A stretch of DNA of 64,000 nt from Hymenopellis radicata (taxonomy: Eukaryota > Basidiomycota > Agaricomycetes > Agaricales > Physalacriaceae): NCBI GenBank assembly GCA_015501595.1, contig JADNRX010000103.1:1-64000 (forward strand), in the 5' to 3' direction. Position 1 is the stretch's first letter; each line of letters starts with the position of its first letter. Under the pieces are notes generated by a model. That model saw only the letters and a program-made list of their open reading frames with translations. It was not told the origin of the DNA and did not search any database. Shown one piece after another: positions 23,932 through 35,080 of the stretch. The position numbers and the translations under genes are program-made.

Positions 23932-24856
23932 ATGGAATCCTTCCCAGATTTGCCTTTGGATGTGGTACGGCTCCTTCTGGAAGAGGCCGCATGGTCGGAT
24001 CGATTCACGACCGCCCACAACCTCACCCTCGTCTCAAAAGATGTCCGTCAATGGTGAGTACTATCTCGATTTGAAACGTGGCTCCATACTAATTCGTCTT
24101 GTAGGATAGAACCTATTCTGTACCATACCGTAACTCTTGACACATCCACCAAGCTTTACGCCTTTGCCGCCACTGTCACCTCTCGGAACAATCGCGATTT
24201 CTTTCGTCGCACAGTCAAAGTCCTGATCATCGGCGATCTCGAGATAGGACACTTCTCTGGGGATATCATCCTGGTCGGTGATAGTGTGTCTGTTGTCCTG
24301 GCAGCATGTGCAGACATCAAATGTTTCGCATTCTGGGTCGATGCACCTGCCCCAATAGCTCTTCCAGTAACAATACATCCACATCCAACCCATCTCTCCC
24401 TCATAGGCGGGAACGAAACGAGTACCCTTTCCCTCCATCCACTCTGTCATCGCCATTCTTGACCCACCTTCATCTCGACTTTGCCTCGTTCGCCGTTTTG
24501 AACATCTACAACTCCATAGTCCTATGGCCCAGTATATTCGATCAGTGCACAGGACTCATTCATCTCCACTTGTCCGGGAATGCTCTCGAAACTGTCGGAC
24601 TCCAAGATTTTAAACAGGCGTTGAATCGCGTCATGTCTAAGCTGCCGGGACGCTCAGCAGGCTTATGATCTGTCTGGTATCCTCGCGCGCGGGCACTAGC
24701 GGGGCACCTATCCCTGTCCAGTGGAAGGCACTCCGAGATGAACCTCGGATCGTGTTCGGTCTCCCGGAAAATCACCCACTACATGCATCCGAGGGGTTAG
24801 AGTGGTATAGGGAACGTGTCGATGGCTTTTTGGACTGGGGATTTCTAGGAAGATAA
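23932..24856 (+). pseudogene. F-box-like family, type B (P2B), frameshifted
   Basis: Exon 1 (ATG 23932) encodes SFPDLPLDVVRLLLEEAAWS and VSKDVRQW. Exon 2 begins IEPILYHTVTLDTSTKLYAF, RRTVKVLIIGDLEIG. The frame breaks near 24410, where related genes read EMTSPSLTHLHLDF; the rest is in another frame (LTHLHLDFASFAVLNIYN). It breaks again near 24655 before VQWKALRDEPRIVFGLPENH and FLDWGFLGR. At least two indels separate it from the open copy P3B. Confidence 0.75.
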
Positions 24857-25320
24857 CAACATTGATGGACTTTCCTGTAGATATCTTTGCATCAGTGCTC
24901 AAATAGAGGGATGGCATACATCAGATGCAATTTCTTGAGGGATGGAAAAGACAACACCACCGCCTGTTCCAAATACTTGCGCGGGAAGGCGATCGGCCTC
25001 GCCGCGGTGAGATGCGGAAACATGTCGTAGCACCTGATAGAGCTATGCCTTCAGCAGTAGTGATAACGTCGACTTTTGTTTAAATCATGTTCAATGCAGA
25101 TCCAGAGAATGGCAAGGAAAAGGCGCTATTAGTATCCACCGATGATGGTCGAGTCCAAACAGAGGTACTAGTTGGTGATCCCGGAGTGCTAAACACAACA
25201 GTGTTTAGCGATAGATGCGTTTATCAGCGCTCGAACCAACGTGGTCAGATAAACATACATAAGATGCAATTTCATTAGGTAGTATGGAACAAAATTAAAT
25301 AACGGTTACAAACTGTGAAT
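24857..25320. other. Spacer containing a captured gene tail
   Basis: Apart from the chitin deacetylase tail relic at 25052-25200 no feature is seen. The downstream part (25205-25320) aligns in inverse orientation with the sequence after the F-box copy at 46960-47060. Confidence 0.4.
25052..25200 (-). pseudogene. Chitin deacetylase 3'-end relic
   Basis: On the minus strand this matches the last intron boundary and last exon of the chitin deacetylase at 41870-42040. The shared parts are a TGTTTAGCACTCCGGGATCA acceptor region, a coding piece for STRPSS-like residues, then TNSAFSLPFSG. The match continues into the 3' flank (GTCGACGTTATCACTACTGC). No other part of the enzyme is present. It lies between the 3' ends of P2B and the F-box/LRR gene. 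Confidence 0.7.
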
Positions 25321-27186
25321 CTAGCGTCTCCTTCTCCTGCTCAACATTTCGAACCGGACAGTCGAAAGAGACGACCTCCGGTCTTCCAAGAGCTCGATGC
25401 TTGAACGACCAAGATTCAGCAGCCCACCGGCCGTGTTCGCCACATCGAGCTCGATCAAGGACAACACGGGAACCTCATCGTCGACTGTATCCCAGCGGTC
25501 GAGTACCATTTCAACAAATGCCTGATTGGTGTTCTGTATCTGTGCGAGCTGTGCTCTCTCCATCGCCGAATCCGTGGTAGTACTAGCATCCCCCGATGGC
25601 GTAAACGACGGCATCACTTCCAATCTCAATCTCCACAGACTGGGAAGATATGTGAATTCACGCTCATCTCCGGCATCTCTAAGCTTCAGGTCGTCGAATA
25701 AGAACTCCAGGCAACCAAGGGTATCCGCCTGGAAGTTGAGGGTAAGATTTCTCAACTGGGGCATACAGTCCAACAAGAGCGTAAAAATGTTCTCGTGGAC
25801 ATCAGTCATCGTCAGACTGAACGAGGTTAAGGGGAATTGGGAGCGGGTGAGGAGGTGCTCGACACCGGTAAAGATACGCGTTCCGCGAGCGTCATCCGCG
25901 CTCAGCGATTCGATGTTCATGTTCAAGGCCGAAAGGTTCGGCAAGGTCAATATAGCTGGCAGAATACCGGCTTCCCAACTCCCTAGATGCAAGTAGCGGA
26001 CAGAGTAGCTGATCGTTGAAGCATTAAATGTCGACAACACCGCGTCGTACGCTTCATGCCAAGATGGTGATGCGTCTGGGACAACGGGATCCTCATACTC
26101 CAGTGGCGGGAACCAGGAGGAGTTAAACTGGATGGACTGTAGATTGGGACTGTCTTTCATCATCTTGAGCAACTCCGCCGAAATCCGCAAGTCCTCTACA
26201 TTGGTTGCCAAAATATGGACGTCTATGCCTTTCCACGTACACGGCCCCAAAATGCTCGTCAGGTATCGCCCTCCCAGTCCCTCAAGCCGGACGTCGACGA
26301 GGGTAGGGAACGTCCGCTGCCACAAGACAGGGTCCACACTTTGCCAATCCGCGTCGAGCCTGCCATTCACCCGAAGGTAGGCGACCTTTGAGAAGCAGGT
26401 TGGATTTCCCGGAAACAAGAGGATGTTGATGAAACGCATGGGGAGCTCTAACCGAAGCGACGTGATACGGGGCGCGACACCCATGATCTTCATAAGAACC
26501 TGGGTGGTCCCAAAGCTCATGCGAGGGGAATATAATTCGATGTGGAGGGGCAGCTTCTTGCTTCGCTCGAGGGCGCCGGAAAAAAGTTGCCAGATACGAT
26601 TTTCGGTATGGCAGTCGCCCGCGATAGGCATGCACACCGCCAGTTTTGTCCACAAGCGGGCCTCGCCGCGGAGTGCTTCGCGCCATTGATGACATACATG
26701 GGTCGCCGCCCAGAATGGTCCGTAGACACCGGGCGCCAGACGACGTGGGGAATACCAGTCGAGGAAGGAGAAGATGAGGCAAATGATTTCGCACGGGAGT
26801 GTTTGAGCGGCAGACTGGAATGGGTACGAGGCATCGGTGCTCGTTTCACACCAGTGCGTTACTGGTAAGCGCGCTTCGCTGAGCGCCGGGACGACGTCGA
26901 CCTTGTCAATGGGGAGGCTCGTAATGAGGCGTGCAAGGAGGCGTGCGCCCATCGAGCAGAGCACTGAGGAAAGGCGTCGGTCTTCTTGCACATGATGATA
27001 TCTGAAAGTGTGTCTTAGTATCAGTAAATTTGTTGGAGGGTTAGTACTACGCACGGTATCGAGAAAGCGGTCAATGGCTGGTGGGTGGTAGTAGAGAGAA
27101 ACAAAGGTTTGTCGATGCACACATATGTGCAAACAATAGAGGTTGTGCACTGGACATGTGACGGTGAGCTGTCCATTGTTGTCCAA
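25321..27186 (-). CDS. F-box / leucine-rich-repeat protein
   Basis: A probable SCF ubiquitin-ligase adaptor. One uninterrupted frame of up to 621 codons. An F-box lies at roughly residues 130-185: QTLPCEIICLIFSFLDWYSP, then THVCHQWREALRGEARLW. LRR-like segments follow (ITSLRLELPMRF, LVDVRLEGLGGRYL, NLSALNMNIESL, QLRNLTLNFQADTLG, LWRLRLEVMP), and the protein ends in a basic RRRRR tail. ATG 27186 gives the full frame; ATG 26952 (MGARLLARLITSL) is an alternative start nearer the F-box. A nearly identical inverted copy at 45058-46958 is broken by many indels, so this is the intact member. Confidence 0.85.
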   Translation of the reverse strand: MDNNGQLTVTCPVHNLYCLHICVHRQTFVSLYYHPPAIDRFLDTVRSTNPPTNLLILRHTFRYHHVQEDRRLSSVLCSMGARLLARLITSLPIDKVDVVPALSEARLPVTHWCETSTDASYPFQSAAQTLPCEIICLIFSFLDWYSPRRLAPGVYGPFWAATHVCHQWREALRGEARLWTKLAVCMPIAGDCHTENRIWQLFSGALERSKKLPLHIELYSPRMSFGTTQVLMKIMGVAPRITSLRLELPMRFINILLFPGNPTCFSKVAYLRVNGRLDADWQSVDPVLWQRTFPTLVDVRLEGLGGRYLTSILGPCTWKGIDVHILATNVEDLRISAELLKMMKDSPNLQSIQFNSSWFPPLEYEDPVVPDASPSWHEAYDAVLSTFNASTISYSVRYLHLGSWEAGILPAILTLPNLSALNMNIESLSADDARGTRIFTGVEHLLTRSQFPLTSFSLTMTDVHENIFTLLLDCMPQLRNLTLNFQADTLGCLEFLFDDLKLRDAGDEREFTYLPSLWRLRLEVMPSFTPSGDASTTTDSAMERAQLAQIQNTNQAFVEMVLDRWDTVDDEVPVLSLIELDVANTAGGLLNLGRSSIELLEDRRSSLSTVRFEMLSRRRRR

Positions 27187-27261
27187 ATCCGTCCGTTATG
27201 GCACGTGGAGCGAATTGTGGCGGGACACATTAAAATTTTACGCGAGCAGGACAGTAATTTC

Positions 27262-28607
27262 TTAGGCTCGTGTCGTGTAGATTAACCTACCCCCCATACG
27301 CATTAAGTCCACATCGTGATTCCACCGAGTTAGAGGCATGGCTCGGATGCTGGCGGCGCTTTCAAACGAGTCCTCTGATTCGAACGTGCCTTTGCGGTTG
27401 GAGTTTTGGAGCAGCACGTTCAAGTTCTCAGTCCAGGCAAAGTCTGAGGCTTCCGAGTGTCGACTCAGGTCGCATTGCAATTGGTGCTAGCAAAGAAAGA
27501 CCTGGATGGACATTTTATCGACCATATTGACTACTTACATTGAGAGTCAGTCCTTCTCTGCTGATGACGGGGGGGGACAACGGCGTACATAGCGGGAACG
27601 ATGCCTCAACACGATGAGAAAATCGCAGACGGCGTCGTGATCCAACGTCACCTATCACAGCAGCGCATAAATTCGCCATCACCAATCGCGTTCAATACCG
27701 TGGTCTTCTCATCGACAGAGCCATGCGAATCTCCGCCTTAGTTGGATCCCATACTGTCGACAAACTGGGTCGCCTCGTCGATTGTAAGGCCGGCTTCCTG
27801 CTTTCCAAAGCAGATCAGAGAGACTGCCAAAGGAATCGATTTGAAAGCCAGAATCTTTGTGAGGAAGGGAGCGTAACACGACGACGAGAGCCTTGCGAGC
27901 AGCAGCAGTACGATTACCACTCATAGAATCGATCCGCTACGATCGACGAGAAAAATGAGCTCTTGATTGGGTCGGTCAAGGCATCCGAATTGAGTCGCAT
28001 CTCAGTTAGAGACACCGTCTTCCCTCGATATGACTCGGCAAAGAGCATCCCCAGCACACGGTCACGGATGGCAGGGTTGCAATTCGGAGGATCACAGCGC
28101 GGGCGGAGCTGGTTGCTCCTGACACTGATATCCAACGGCCATGGGTGCGAGCGCTTGAGAACTAACTCTAAGACGTTATCGTCTTAGGCTGGGAGTCGGC
28201 GGGGAATTCGATGTCCAGTCGTGCCCAGAATGCCTGGAGGGACAACGCGACATTGCGCCACATCTGACAAACATGCCAGGCCGGACGGGGCATACGAATT
28301 GAAGTCTCGTTCCTCCAGCCTGTGTAAATGGGAAGATTACTGACCATACTTCGGGCGGAATGCAGCAGTATGGAGAAATGAGAACTTTGTAGTTATGCTT
28401 CACGTTTTACAACGCGTCCCGTTCCGCCTTTATGAAGTTGATTACCATGCGGAGAGACATAATTTTTGATTCCATATGAGAGGTATCGTTGTCGAGGGTG
28501 GATAGGACGTTTTGAATGTACGGGCAAAGACGGCCGCCAAGAACAGGCAGTGGACGTGAAATGCGTGACGGTTCGGTACAGTTAACTCTAATATCCAATG
28601 AGTGCAA
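27262..28607 (-). pseudogene. Decayed F-box gene
   Basis: On the minus strand the order of segments matches a typical Agaricomycete F-box protein. It starts with a coiled lead-in (MSLRMVINFIKAERDAL), then LISPYCCIPPEVWSVIF, MWRNVALSLQAFWARLDIEF and MDISVRSNQLRPRCDPPN. A TAA stop replaces the codon after ERDAL (about 28405), and the later segments sit in different frames. The last part (TRWNHDVDLMRMG, near 27310) is also present at 44970, where the inverted duplication begins. The gene therefore provided one edge of the duplicated block. Confidence 0.65.
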
Positions 28608-28993
28608 CTATATACGCCGCTCTTTCAAAAAGTAGCTCACCATTGAGCTTTTTCTACCAATAGGAGTGCCCTTTCACCCGGCCGATTTGTACTGGCTGAG
28701 GCGTAAGTAGCTGAATTTATGGCGTCAACAGTTGGATGGTTTTGAGGAAACGAAAACGTGCTTCGCAAGAAACTTCGGCGTAATGGACAACAGATTCGAG
28801 ATCTTAGAGCTCGGACGACTCGGATATCCATGTCATTGCATACAATCACGGATTCAAACCACGGCGAGCTAAAGGTGACTGTGGTAAGTAACGCGGCGCG
28901 GCGCGGGTTGACGCAACCTCTTCGGCAAGACCCGGGCCTCGGGCATGCGCAATCGCTTTGACATGACGTCCATGGAGTCCATTATATAGCATC

Positions 28994-30066
28994 GTGCTGA
29001 TTCACCTACCACCAACACCACATCATGTCCGCCCCAAAACCGCACTTATCATCGGAGCCACAGGCCAAGTCGGGCAACATGTCCTCAAAGAGCTCTTGGC
29101 CTCGTCGCACTACAGCAAAGTTGGCGAATACGGACGCAGGCTGACGGACGTCGCGACGCTAGGCGCGGGAAGGAAAAGCTGGAGCAGAAGACTATTAATC
29201 TTGACAAGTTGGGAGAAGCAGGGCTGAAGGAGGGCAAGTGGGATGTAGTTTTCTTGACGTGCGTATGGTGGTCTGGGTTTCCGAGTGGGCATGCTAACCG
29301 CGGTACATAGCCTTGGGACAACGCGGGAGCAGCTGGCAGCGCAGAGGCGTTTGAGAAGATAGACCGGACGTGCGTCTATCTATCCTCCTTGGAGTTACGC
29401 CAGACTTAGATTTGGGCTAGATACGTCGTCAACTCTGCACGGGAAGCCCGTGTCGAAGGACTGGCACAGCGTGTCGTCTACTGCTCCGTGCGTCAGCTTC
29501 TTGCATTCCCATAAAATATCTCCTCACAATCCACCCAGTCCATCGGAGCCAACGCCGAATCTTCTTTCCTTTACCCTCGGTTCGTCTTTCCCCAACCACT
29601 GTACGCCAAGTCCGCCATTAATGCATCCTGCAGGAGCAAAGGAATGACAGAAAACGAGCTCTCTAACATGGGATACTCTGATTCAATCATATTCCGTCCC
29701 GCTGCCCTCGCAGGAACGAACCGGCCAGACAAGCGACTCGGGGAAACTATTGGAACGTATGTCTTCCCATGCAAACGACTCTCGTCCTGTCTGACTCTGC
29801 TTTAGCGCTGTTTCAGGCTTTCTATCACATTTCACGTCTGCAATAGAAATTAAGGTTTGTTTTACCGAGACTTGCTGCGCTAAAGCTGATTATAAATTGA
29901 CGCGCAGGTCGCGACGTTGGGTAAAAGCATGGCTATCGCTGGATGGTATGGCTCGGAGCAACTGCCCGCCGCAGCAAAGGCGCAGAAAGCTGGGAAGGAG
30001 CCTTCCACCTTTACGCTTATCAACAACTCTGGCGCACTGGCTTTGGCTAACACGCCTTGGGAGTAG
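28994..30066 (+). pseudogene. fmp52: fmp52-like NAD(P)-binding protein, frameshifted
   Basis: Homolog of Fmp52 (HTATIP2-like atypical SDR of the mitochondrial outer membrane in yeast). Segments in order: TALIIGATGQVGQHVLKELL (Rossmann GxxGxxG), EYGRRLTDV, KEKLEQKTINLDKLGEAGLK, GKWDVVFLT, RVVYCSSIGANAESSFLYPR, SKGMTENELSNMGY, IIFRPAALAGTNRPDKRLGE, GKSMAIAGWYGSEQLPAAAK, and TLINNSGALALANTPWE with stop at 30064-30066. The likely ATG (29025) is one base out of frame with the Rossmann motif, and a second shift occurs near 29155 before KEKLEQK. The later introns are good. It is either a recent pseudogene or affected by sequence errors. Its 3' end occurs again as relics at 49.8 and 54.7 kb. Confidence 0.75.
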
Positions 30067-30967
30067 ATTTGAATGATGATGCTGTGCAGTTTTAATCCTT
30101 TGTACAATACTTTGATCTCACCTTGATTATGACTATAATTAAAGCTGTAAAGGCAATGATCAGCGAAGGGATTAGCGTTTTGAATACGGCATATAGACAC
30201 GTATAGGTAGTACGGTCTGTGAGCGCCCAGCGTTAACATGACCGTGCTGTGTCCGTGTTTGCCACTTTCGACGAGAAACAGCAATTGAGTCCATAACTCA
30301 ATACTCTGCATTCCGCACTTCTGCCATGTCCCTCATACGTTGCTAATCTAGACACGGAACGGTCAGATACCGGATCCCAGACAAGGAAGCACAACCACCT
30401 AGTCTGATTTGTGTGATTGCTGAAGATCCAAGTATTCAGATGCGTCGCCGGTGAGTATTACAAGTAAGCGTAACGACGACTTACTCTGGCTCCTTGGGCA
30501 CCTCCACCGTTGGCAGGTGCTCGAATAGGCAAAGACCTGCGAGGACACGTCAAGGGCGGAGGTGAGGCATAGCGGTATACCTACTGCGCTGGTAGATGAG
30601 ACGGGGGCTCAGATGTCGTAGACAAAAAGAATATACCGGCGTGTCCAGTTGTACTGCCGAGCTCATCTGCATGTTTGATGACCGGTGCCGTCCCCCAGAG
30701 CTGCTGTCATTTGCTCCCAACGAAGAAGGCGGTGATAACGCACCAGCCGAGTTATGATAGGGCTGTAGACTCCCAGACAAGTTTCAGTCAAAATTGACAG
30801 CCGTAGTCGCGTATGGCGACGCGACCTGTTCGCGATCACCTGCGACTCTTACGAGTTCGCGCAAAAGAAAGAGTAGAGTGCTATATATGAAAAGATGCTA
30901 GGTACAACATATATGGTAAGTAAAATACACGAAACGAAAATCAAACCCACGCGCGACCACTTTGGAT
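30067..30967. other. Convergent intergenic region
   Basis: No gene is recognised between the 3' ends of fmp52 and the NOPCHAP1-like gene. A minus-strand frame at 30550-30780 has no domain. Confidence 0.4.
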
Positions 30968-31677
30968 TCATTCAGGACCACCGGGGGACGCAAAAGCCTG
31001 GCTTCCCAGAACCACAATCTGCGGCGCCTTGCCCGACGGCGTGCGCCTAGGGAGCGGCTTGATGATGCGCGGGGATGCAGAGTGGGATGTGATAATCTCA
31101 GAGGACGAGTCCGAGTCGGTGTCCGAGTCGTCGTCGTCTTCCGAATCGGACGATGATGATGATGATGAGCCCATCTCAAAGTCGCTCCCGTGCTGCTCGA
31201 AGACGCCAAGGCCGAGGTTCTGCACAGCATCAGAATCAGTGGGTGGATATGGGTGGGCCCGCACCATCTCGATGTACTGCCCCATGTCGTCCGCGAGATG
31301 CTCGATATCCACGCTCTTGGGGTCCACCTGGCGCGCTGGAGAGTATAGCGTTGGACGCCTCCATCTGCGGAAGGAAGGACTGCACGCGCGCTAGGACTGC
31401 ATACGGTCAGTCACACGACGCCTGTGAGAGTGCGACTCACGGTCTGCTGGCGGGTCGATAGCGAATGTCTTGCGGTCGCCGAATTCAAAGGTCGTCGTGC
31501 TCGTCGCCACCGCCGGCCTGGAGCTGTCGAGCTTGCGCATGTATGCATCTATCAGTCAATGCTGTTAGATAGATAGGCTAGGCAACGCAGGCAGATAGCG
31601 CACGTACCCAGACGACGATGGCGGGCCTCCTCGTCCTCTACTTCAAGCGTTTCCCGTCGTTGGTCGTTGTTGCTCAT
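30968..31677 (-). CDS. NOPCHAP1-like (DUF4598) box C/D snoRNP assembly factor
   Basis: A small acidic protein resembling NOPCHAP1, which in animals links the R2TP chaperone to NOP58 during box C/D snoRNP assembly. From ATG 31677 the spliced protein reads NNDQRRETLEVEDEEARHRR, then LARVQSFLPQMEASNAIL and VDPKSVDIEHLADDMGQYIE. A 45 bp intron joins QYIEM to NLGLGVFEQHGSDFEMG, restoring the conserved EMNLGLGV motif; this strongly supports the gene model. The C-terminus is a Ser/Asp-rich acidic stretch followed by a basic tail (IIKPLPRRTPSGKAPQI). Stop at 30968. The assignment rests on these motifs. Confidence 0.75.
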
Positions 31678-31842
31678 GGTGGAGCGGAAGCAAGTATGGG
31701 CTCAGGTTATGTGCTAAAATATTTGGCCTTATCTTATCAGGGCTTTACGGCACGTGATTATTACGATACGTGTTTCGGCTAAGTCCAAGCTAAGTCGTTC
31801 GTACTTACTGCAGTACTCCAAGACCGCGTTATATACGCCAAA

Positions 31843-33298
31843 ATGACTTACGTCGTCAAGGCTGGCGGTTATATATATTTTTCCTTTCCACTTTCCAGCT
31901 TCCGGACCGCGCGGACGACGCCTGCCTGCGCGGAACCCAGTGCCCACATCAGCCATCTTGAACATGCCGACGACATCGTCATCATCTCCCACTCCCTCAC
32001 CGGTTTACAGAGTCATCTTAATGACTTTGCGGACTGGTGTCGCACTAACTTTCTCGAGCTCACTGCGAAAAAATCCTCTGTTATGATCTTTGGCGCGTTC
32101 AACAAGTCCATGCGCCACCTCACATTCGACGCTGATAGCATCCCTTTCCACCGCACGGAAAAATACGTCGGCCTCACATTTACCTCCACCCTGCGCAACA
32201 TATTCGGTGAGCATTATAGGAACAAAGCTGACGTCGCGCAGGCCTGTGCTCATGGCGGTCTCTTTGGACACCACCTTGGGCGCGGGAACATCCCAATTCA
32301 GACAGCGGTGCAGCTATACGCTGTGCCCGTTGACTGTCATCTCATCCATGGCACCGACGTCTGTCCAGATGTCGACGACGCCTCACTCCAACTCCTTGAA
32401 CGTGTGCAGCTCTCCACATTGCGTCGAATCCTTGGGCTTGGCTCACGGTCGTCGAAGGTGGTGATTTTTACAGAATTGGGCCTCTACCCGCTGCGATGTT
32501 GACGCGTTCTTTTATGTTTGTCGTATCTCAAATATCTCGTACAGCTCCCGACCACCCATCGCACATCTGGCATTGCTGGTCTCCGAGGATCTATATGACA
32601 CTCACAACAGCTCTTGGCTCGCAGATCTCGACCTCATGGTATCTTCTTTTGCCGGACAGGACACACCCGTTCCAGCACTCCAATCGCTCACCACATTGTC
32701 AGCAGAAATCATTGACATTTCAATCAGATCCATTAAACGCGCGCAACACGCCGCTTTGGATGCGAAGGTCGAAGATTCCATTTCACTATATCTGCTCCAC
32801 GATCGTCTCGAGCCTCAGCAGGACGGTTCAGCAAAACACATCACTTTAGCATTGCGACAATACTTGACACGCGTGTCAATCGCTGACCACCGCTTCGCAA
32901 TGTCAAGAATCCTTCTTGGTGCTCATAAGCTCCACGGCGTGCACTCGTCTACCTCGCAAGCGACACCACAATTGCAACAATGTCGCATGTGTCACAACCA
33001 TCTCGAAACGCCGGAGCATATGCTGCTCCAGTGCACAGCGGACAACCACACAGTGCTCATTCGCCAGGAGTTCTTCACCCACCTGTCGCAGTCGACTCAT
33101 CCACGATTCATGCCTGTCTCTTCTAGCGACAACGCCGCGTTATTTTGGTTGAAGGCTGTCATGTTCAAGTGGAACACGGCACCCGTCGTAGCTCGATGGA
33201 TCTACCACACCAGCCGTCACTGGAAAGCATTGTCATTACTACCCTCAGAAGTGCATGCAGACATCCGACACCAACACGATGATGGCGACGATGGTTAG
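31843..33298 (+). mobile_element. Non-LTR (LINE-type) retrotransposon fragment
   Basis: The 3' part of a reverse-transcriptase ORF. The catalytic core HADDIVIISHS is present, followed by HLNDFADWCRTNFLELTAKK and RRILGLGSRSSK. After a frameshift near 32500 come the connection region (LLVSEDLYDTHNSSWLADLD) and a CCHC-like zinc knuckle CRMCHNHLETPEHMLLQC near 32985-33035. The endonuclease and the fingers of the polymerase are missing, so the element is 5'-truncated, as is usual for LINE insertions, and dead. It lies between the NOPCHAP1-like gene and an F-box gene. Confidence 0.75.
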
Positions 33299-33545
33299 TT
33301 TCTTGGATTCAAATACAGTTATGTTTTTTGTATTAGATAATTGGTTGGCCGCCCTGTCCTCGAGGGGAGCTTTGGGTGTAATACTACTACTACTATGCCA
33401 TTTCCTCGAGCGCACAAATGAAATGAAGTGGACGGTGATCGCCCGCTTTGTGGCTGTGTATCGGTTTGGTCATTGCATCCTTTCAATTGATCTGAGTGTC
33501 GCCAATCCCACGCCTTTCTTGCCAGACGCGACTTACGTTGAAACC

Positions 33546-35080
33546 ATGAAGTTGCCCTCTTGGCTCAAGAAGCTCTTCTCAATCTGTCGTACAAATTTCT
33601 TACCTCGAGACAAGAGCAAATCCCCCTCTACTCCAGCCCCTACCGAAACCAAAGAGCCCCACCCTCCTTTTGCAACTTTCAACGATCTCCCACAGGAAAT
33701 TCTAGACCATATCATCGACTACATCGCTGATATACCCCTGCTTTACCGAGCACTAGAAGCTTGCGCTCTTACATGCCACGCACTCTATCCGCGTACTGTC
33801 ACACTCCGCTTCAGACACATAAATCTCGCCACCACAGACGCTTTTAACGCGTTCGAGCGCATCGTCATGGGGTCCCTTCCCCACGTCATACCATACATCG
33901 ACTCACTATCCCTCAGAATGCCAGACAAGTGTACCAACTTTTGTACTCCTTTCAACAAAACTCTGACATCCTTATACTAATTCAGATAGCACTTGGCCAG
34001 CCCTCGAACGAATCATCTGGTCCCTCACAAACCTCAAGTATCTGCACATCCAGGAATGCAACTGGAAAAACATGATATCCCCGACTCTCAACTCTGCACT
34101 CGCATCCCACTCGTACCACACCGTGCGCTTGACGAACGTCAAGTTCAATTATCCGGTGCAGCTTAGCTTGTTGTTGAAAGGGTCACCAGAGCTGCAGAGT
34201 CTCGCCATCGATATGGGGTATGTTTCTCGAACACCGGGAGCAGGGAACCGGCTGGATGGACTACCAATTATTCAGATTGATTCGTTGGAGATCAATTACC
34301 AGTCTACTAAGGATGTCCTGCGCATCATCAACGGCGAAACGTCCGTCTCGCTAGAGAGTCTGCGTAAACTGAAGGTATGCCTGCGTGCGTATCGGAATAT
34401 GGACCAACTGGAGCATCTGTTTCGCGCTACGGCTTTATCCCTTCGTGTACTAGTCGTACACAGCCCACGGGAGTTATTTCCAGGTTTGTTTCCAGTTTTA
34501 CACTGGCGATGACGATTTTAACTAATGCTGCTGAGTTAGCTCGTGGCTCCTGGAACCATCCGCCTCACTCTCACTATTCCCCGCCGCGCGCACCACCTCG
34601 CCATTGTACTGTCCGAAACTCCTCCCGTTCACTTCTCCACTTCCATATGGGTAGACATCGGACTCTCGTATTGGCTCGACCTCATCATATCCGGCAGCGA
34701 TCCGTCTGCAGAGCATCACTATCGAGCTCACGTTTTTCCAAATGACGGAGAGTTTTGACTTGTGGCGCACTTTAGATGAAATTGAGTTCCCGTGTTTGAA
34801 GCGCCTTTTAGTTGTTATATACGAGTCGGAAGGGCGGAGGCATAGATATATTGAGGCGCAACTTCCAAGGTTGAAGGAGCGGGATGTTTTGTATGTCGAC
34901 TTCAAGGTGAGCAGTACTATGAAGTCGAGAGTAAACGGATATCTTGGCTGATCGCTGGAGGAATAGGGTCAGTGGGTCATGTACAAATATGACAGTCGAG
35001 GCAAGTACATTGAAGATCCGCATCTCACTTTCGAGCGGGCACCTGGAGGCGTGAACGTCGCGATAGAGCAACATTCTTAG
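33546..35080 (+). CDS. F-box protein
   Basis: ATG 33546 begins MKLPSWLKKLFSICRTN, then a proline-rich linker and an F-box at about residues 40-85: FNDLPQEILDHIIDYIADIP, ALTCHALYPRTVTLRFRHIN. Spliced exons continue with PALERIIWSLTNLKYLHIQE, VRLTNVKFNYPVQLSLLLKG, and, after introns near 34482 and 34651, IRLQSITIELTFFQMTESFD, EIEFPCLKRLLVVIYESEGR. The last exon ends GGVNVAIEQHS with stop 35078-35080. One intron (about 34651-34697) removes an in-frame TAG. It is probably an SCF adaptor and not part of the A/B family. Its start is about 250 bp past the LINE fragment. Confidence 0.75.

Noticed and set aside
31843..33298. Could the LINE fragment be an active or domesticated reverse transcriptase?
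   Set aside because: It lacks the N-terminal half and endonuclease and is frameshifted near 32500.
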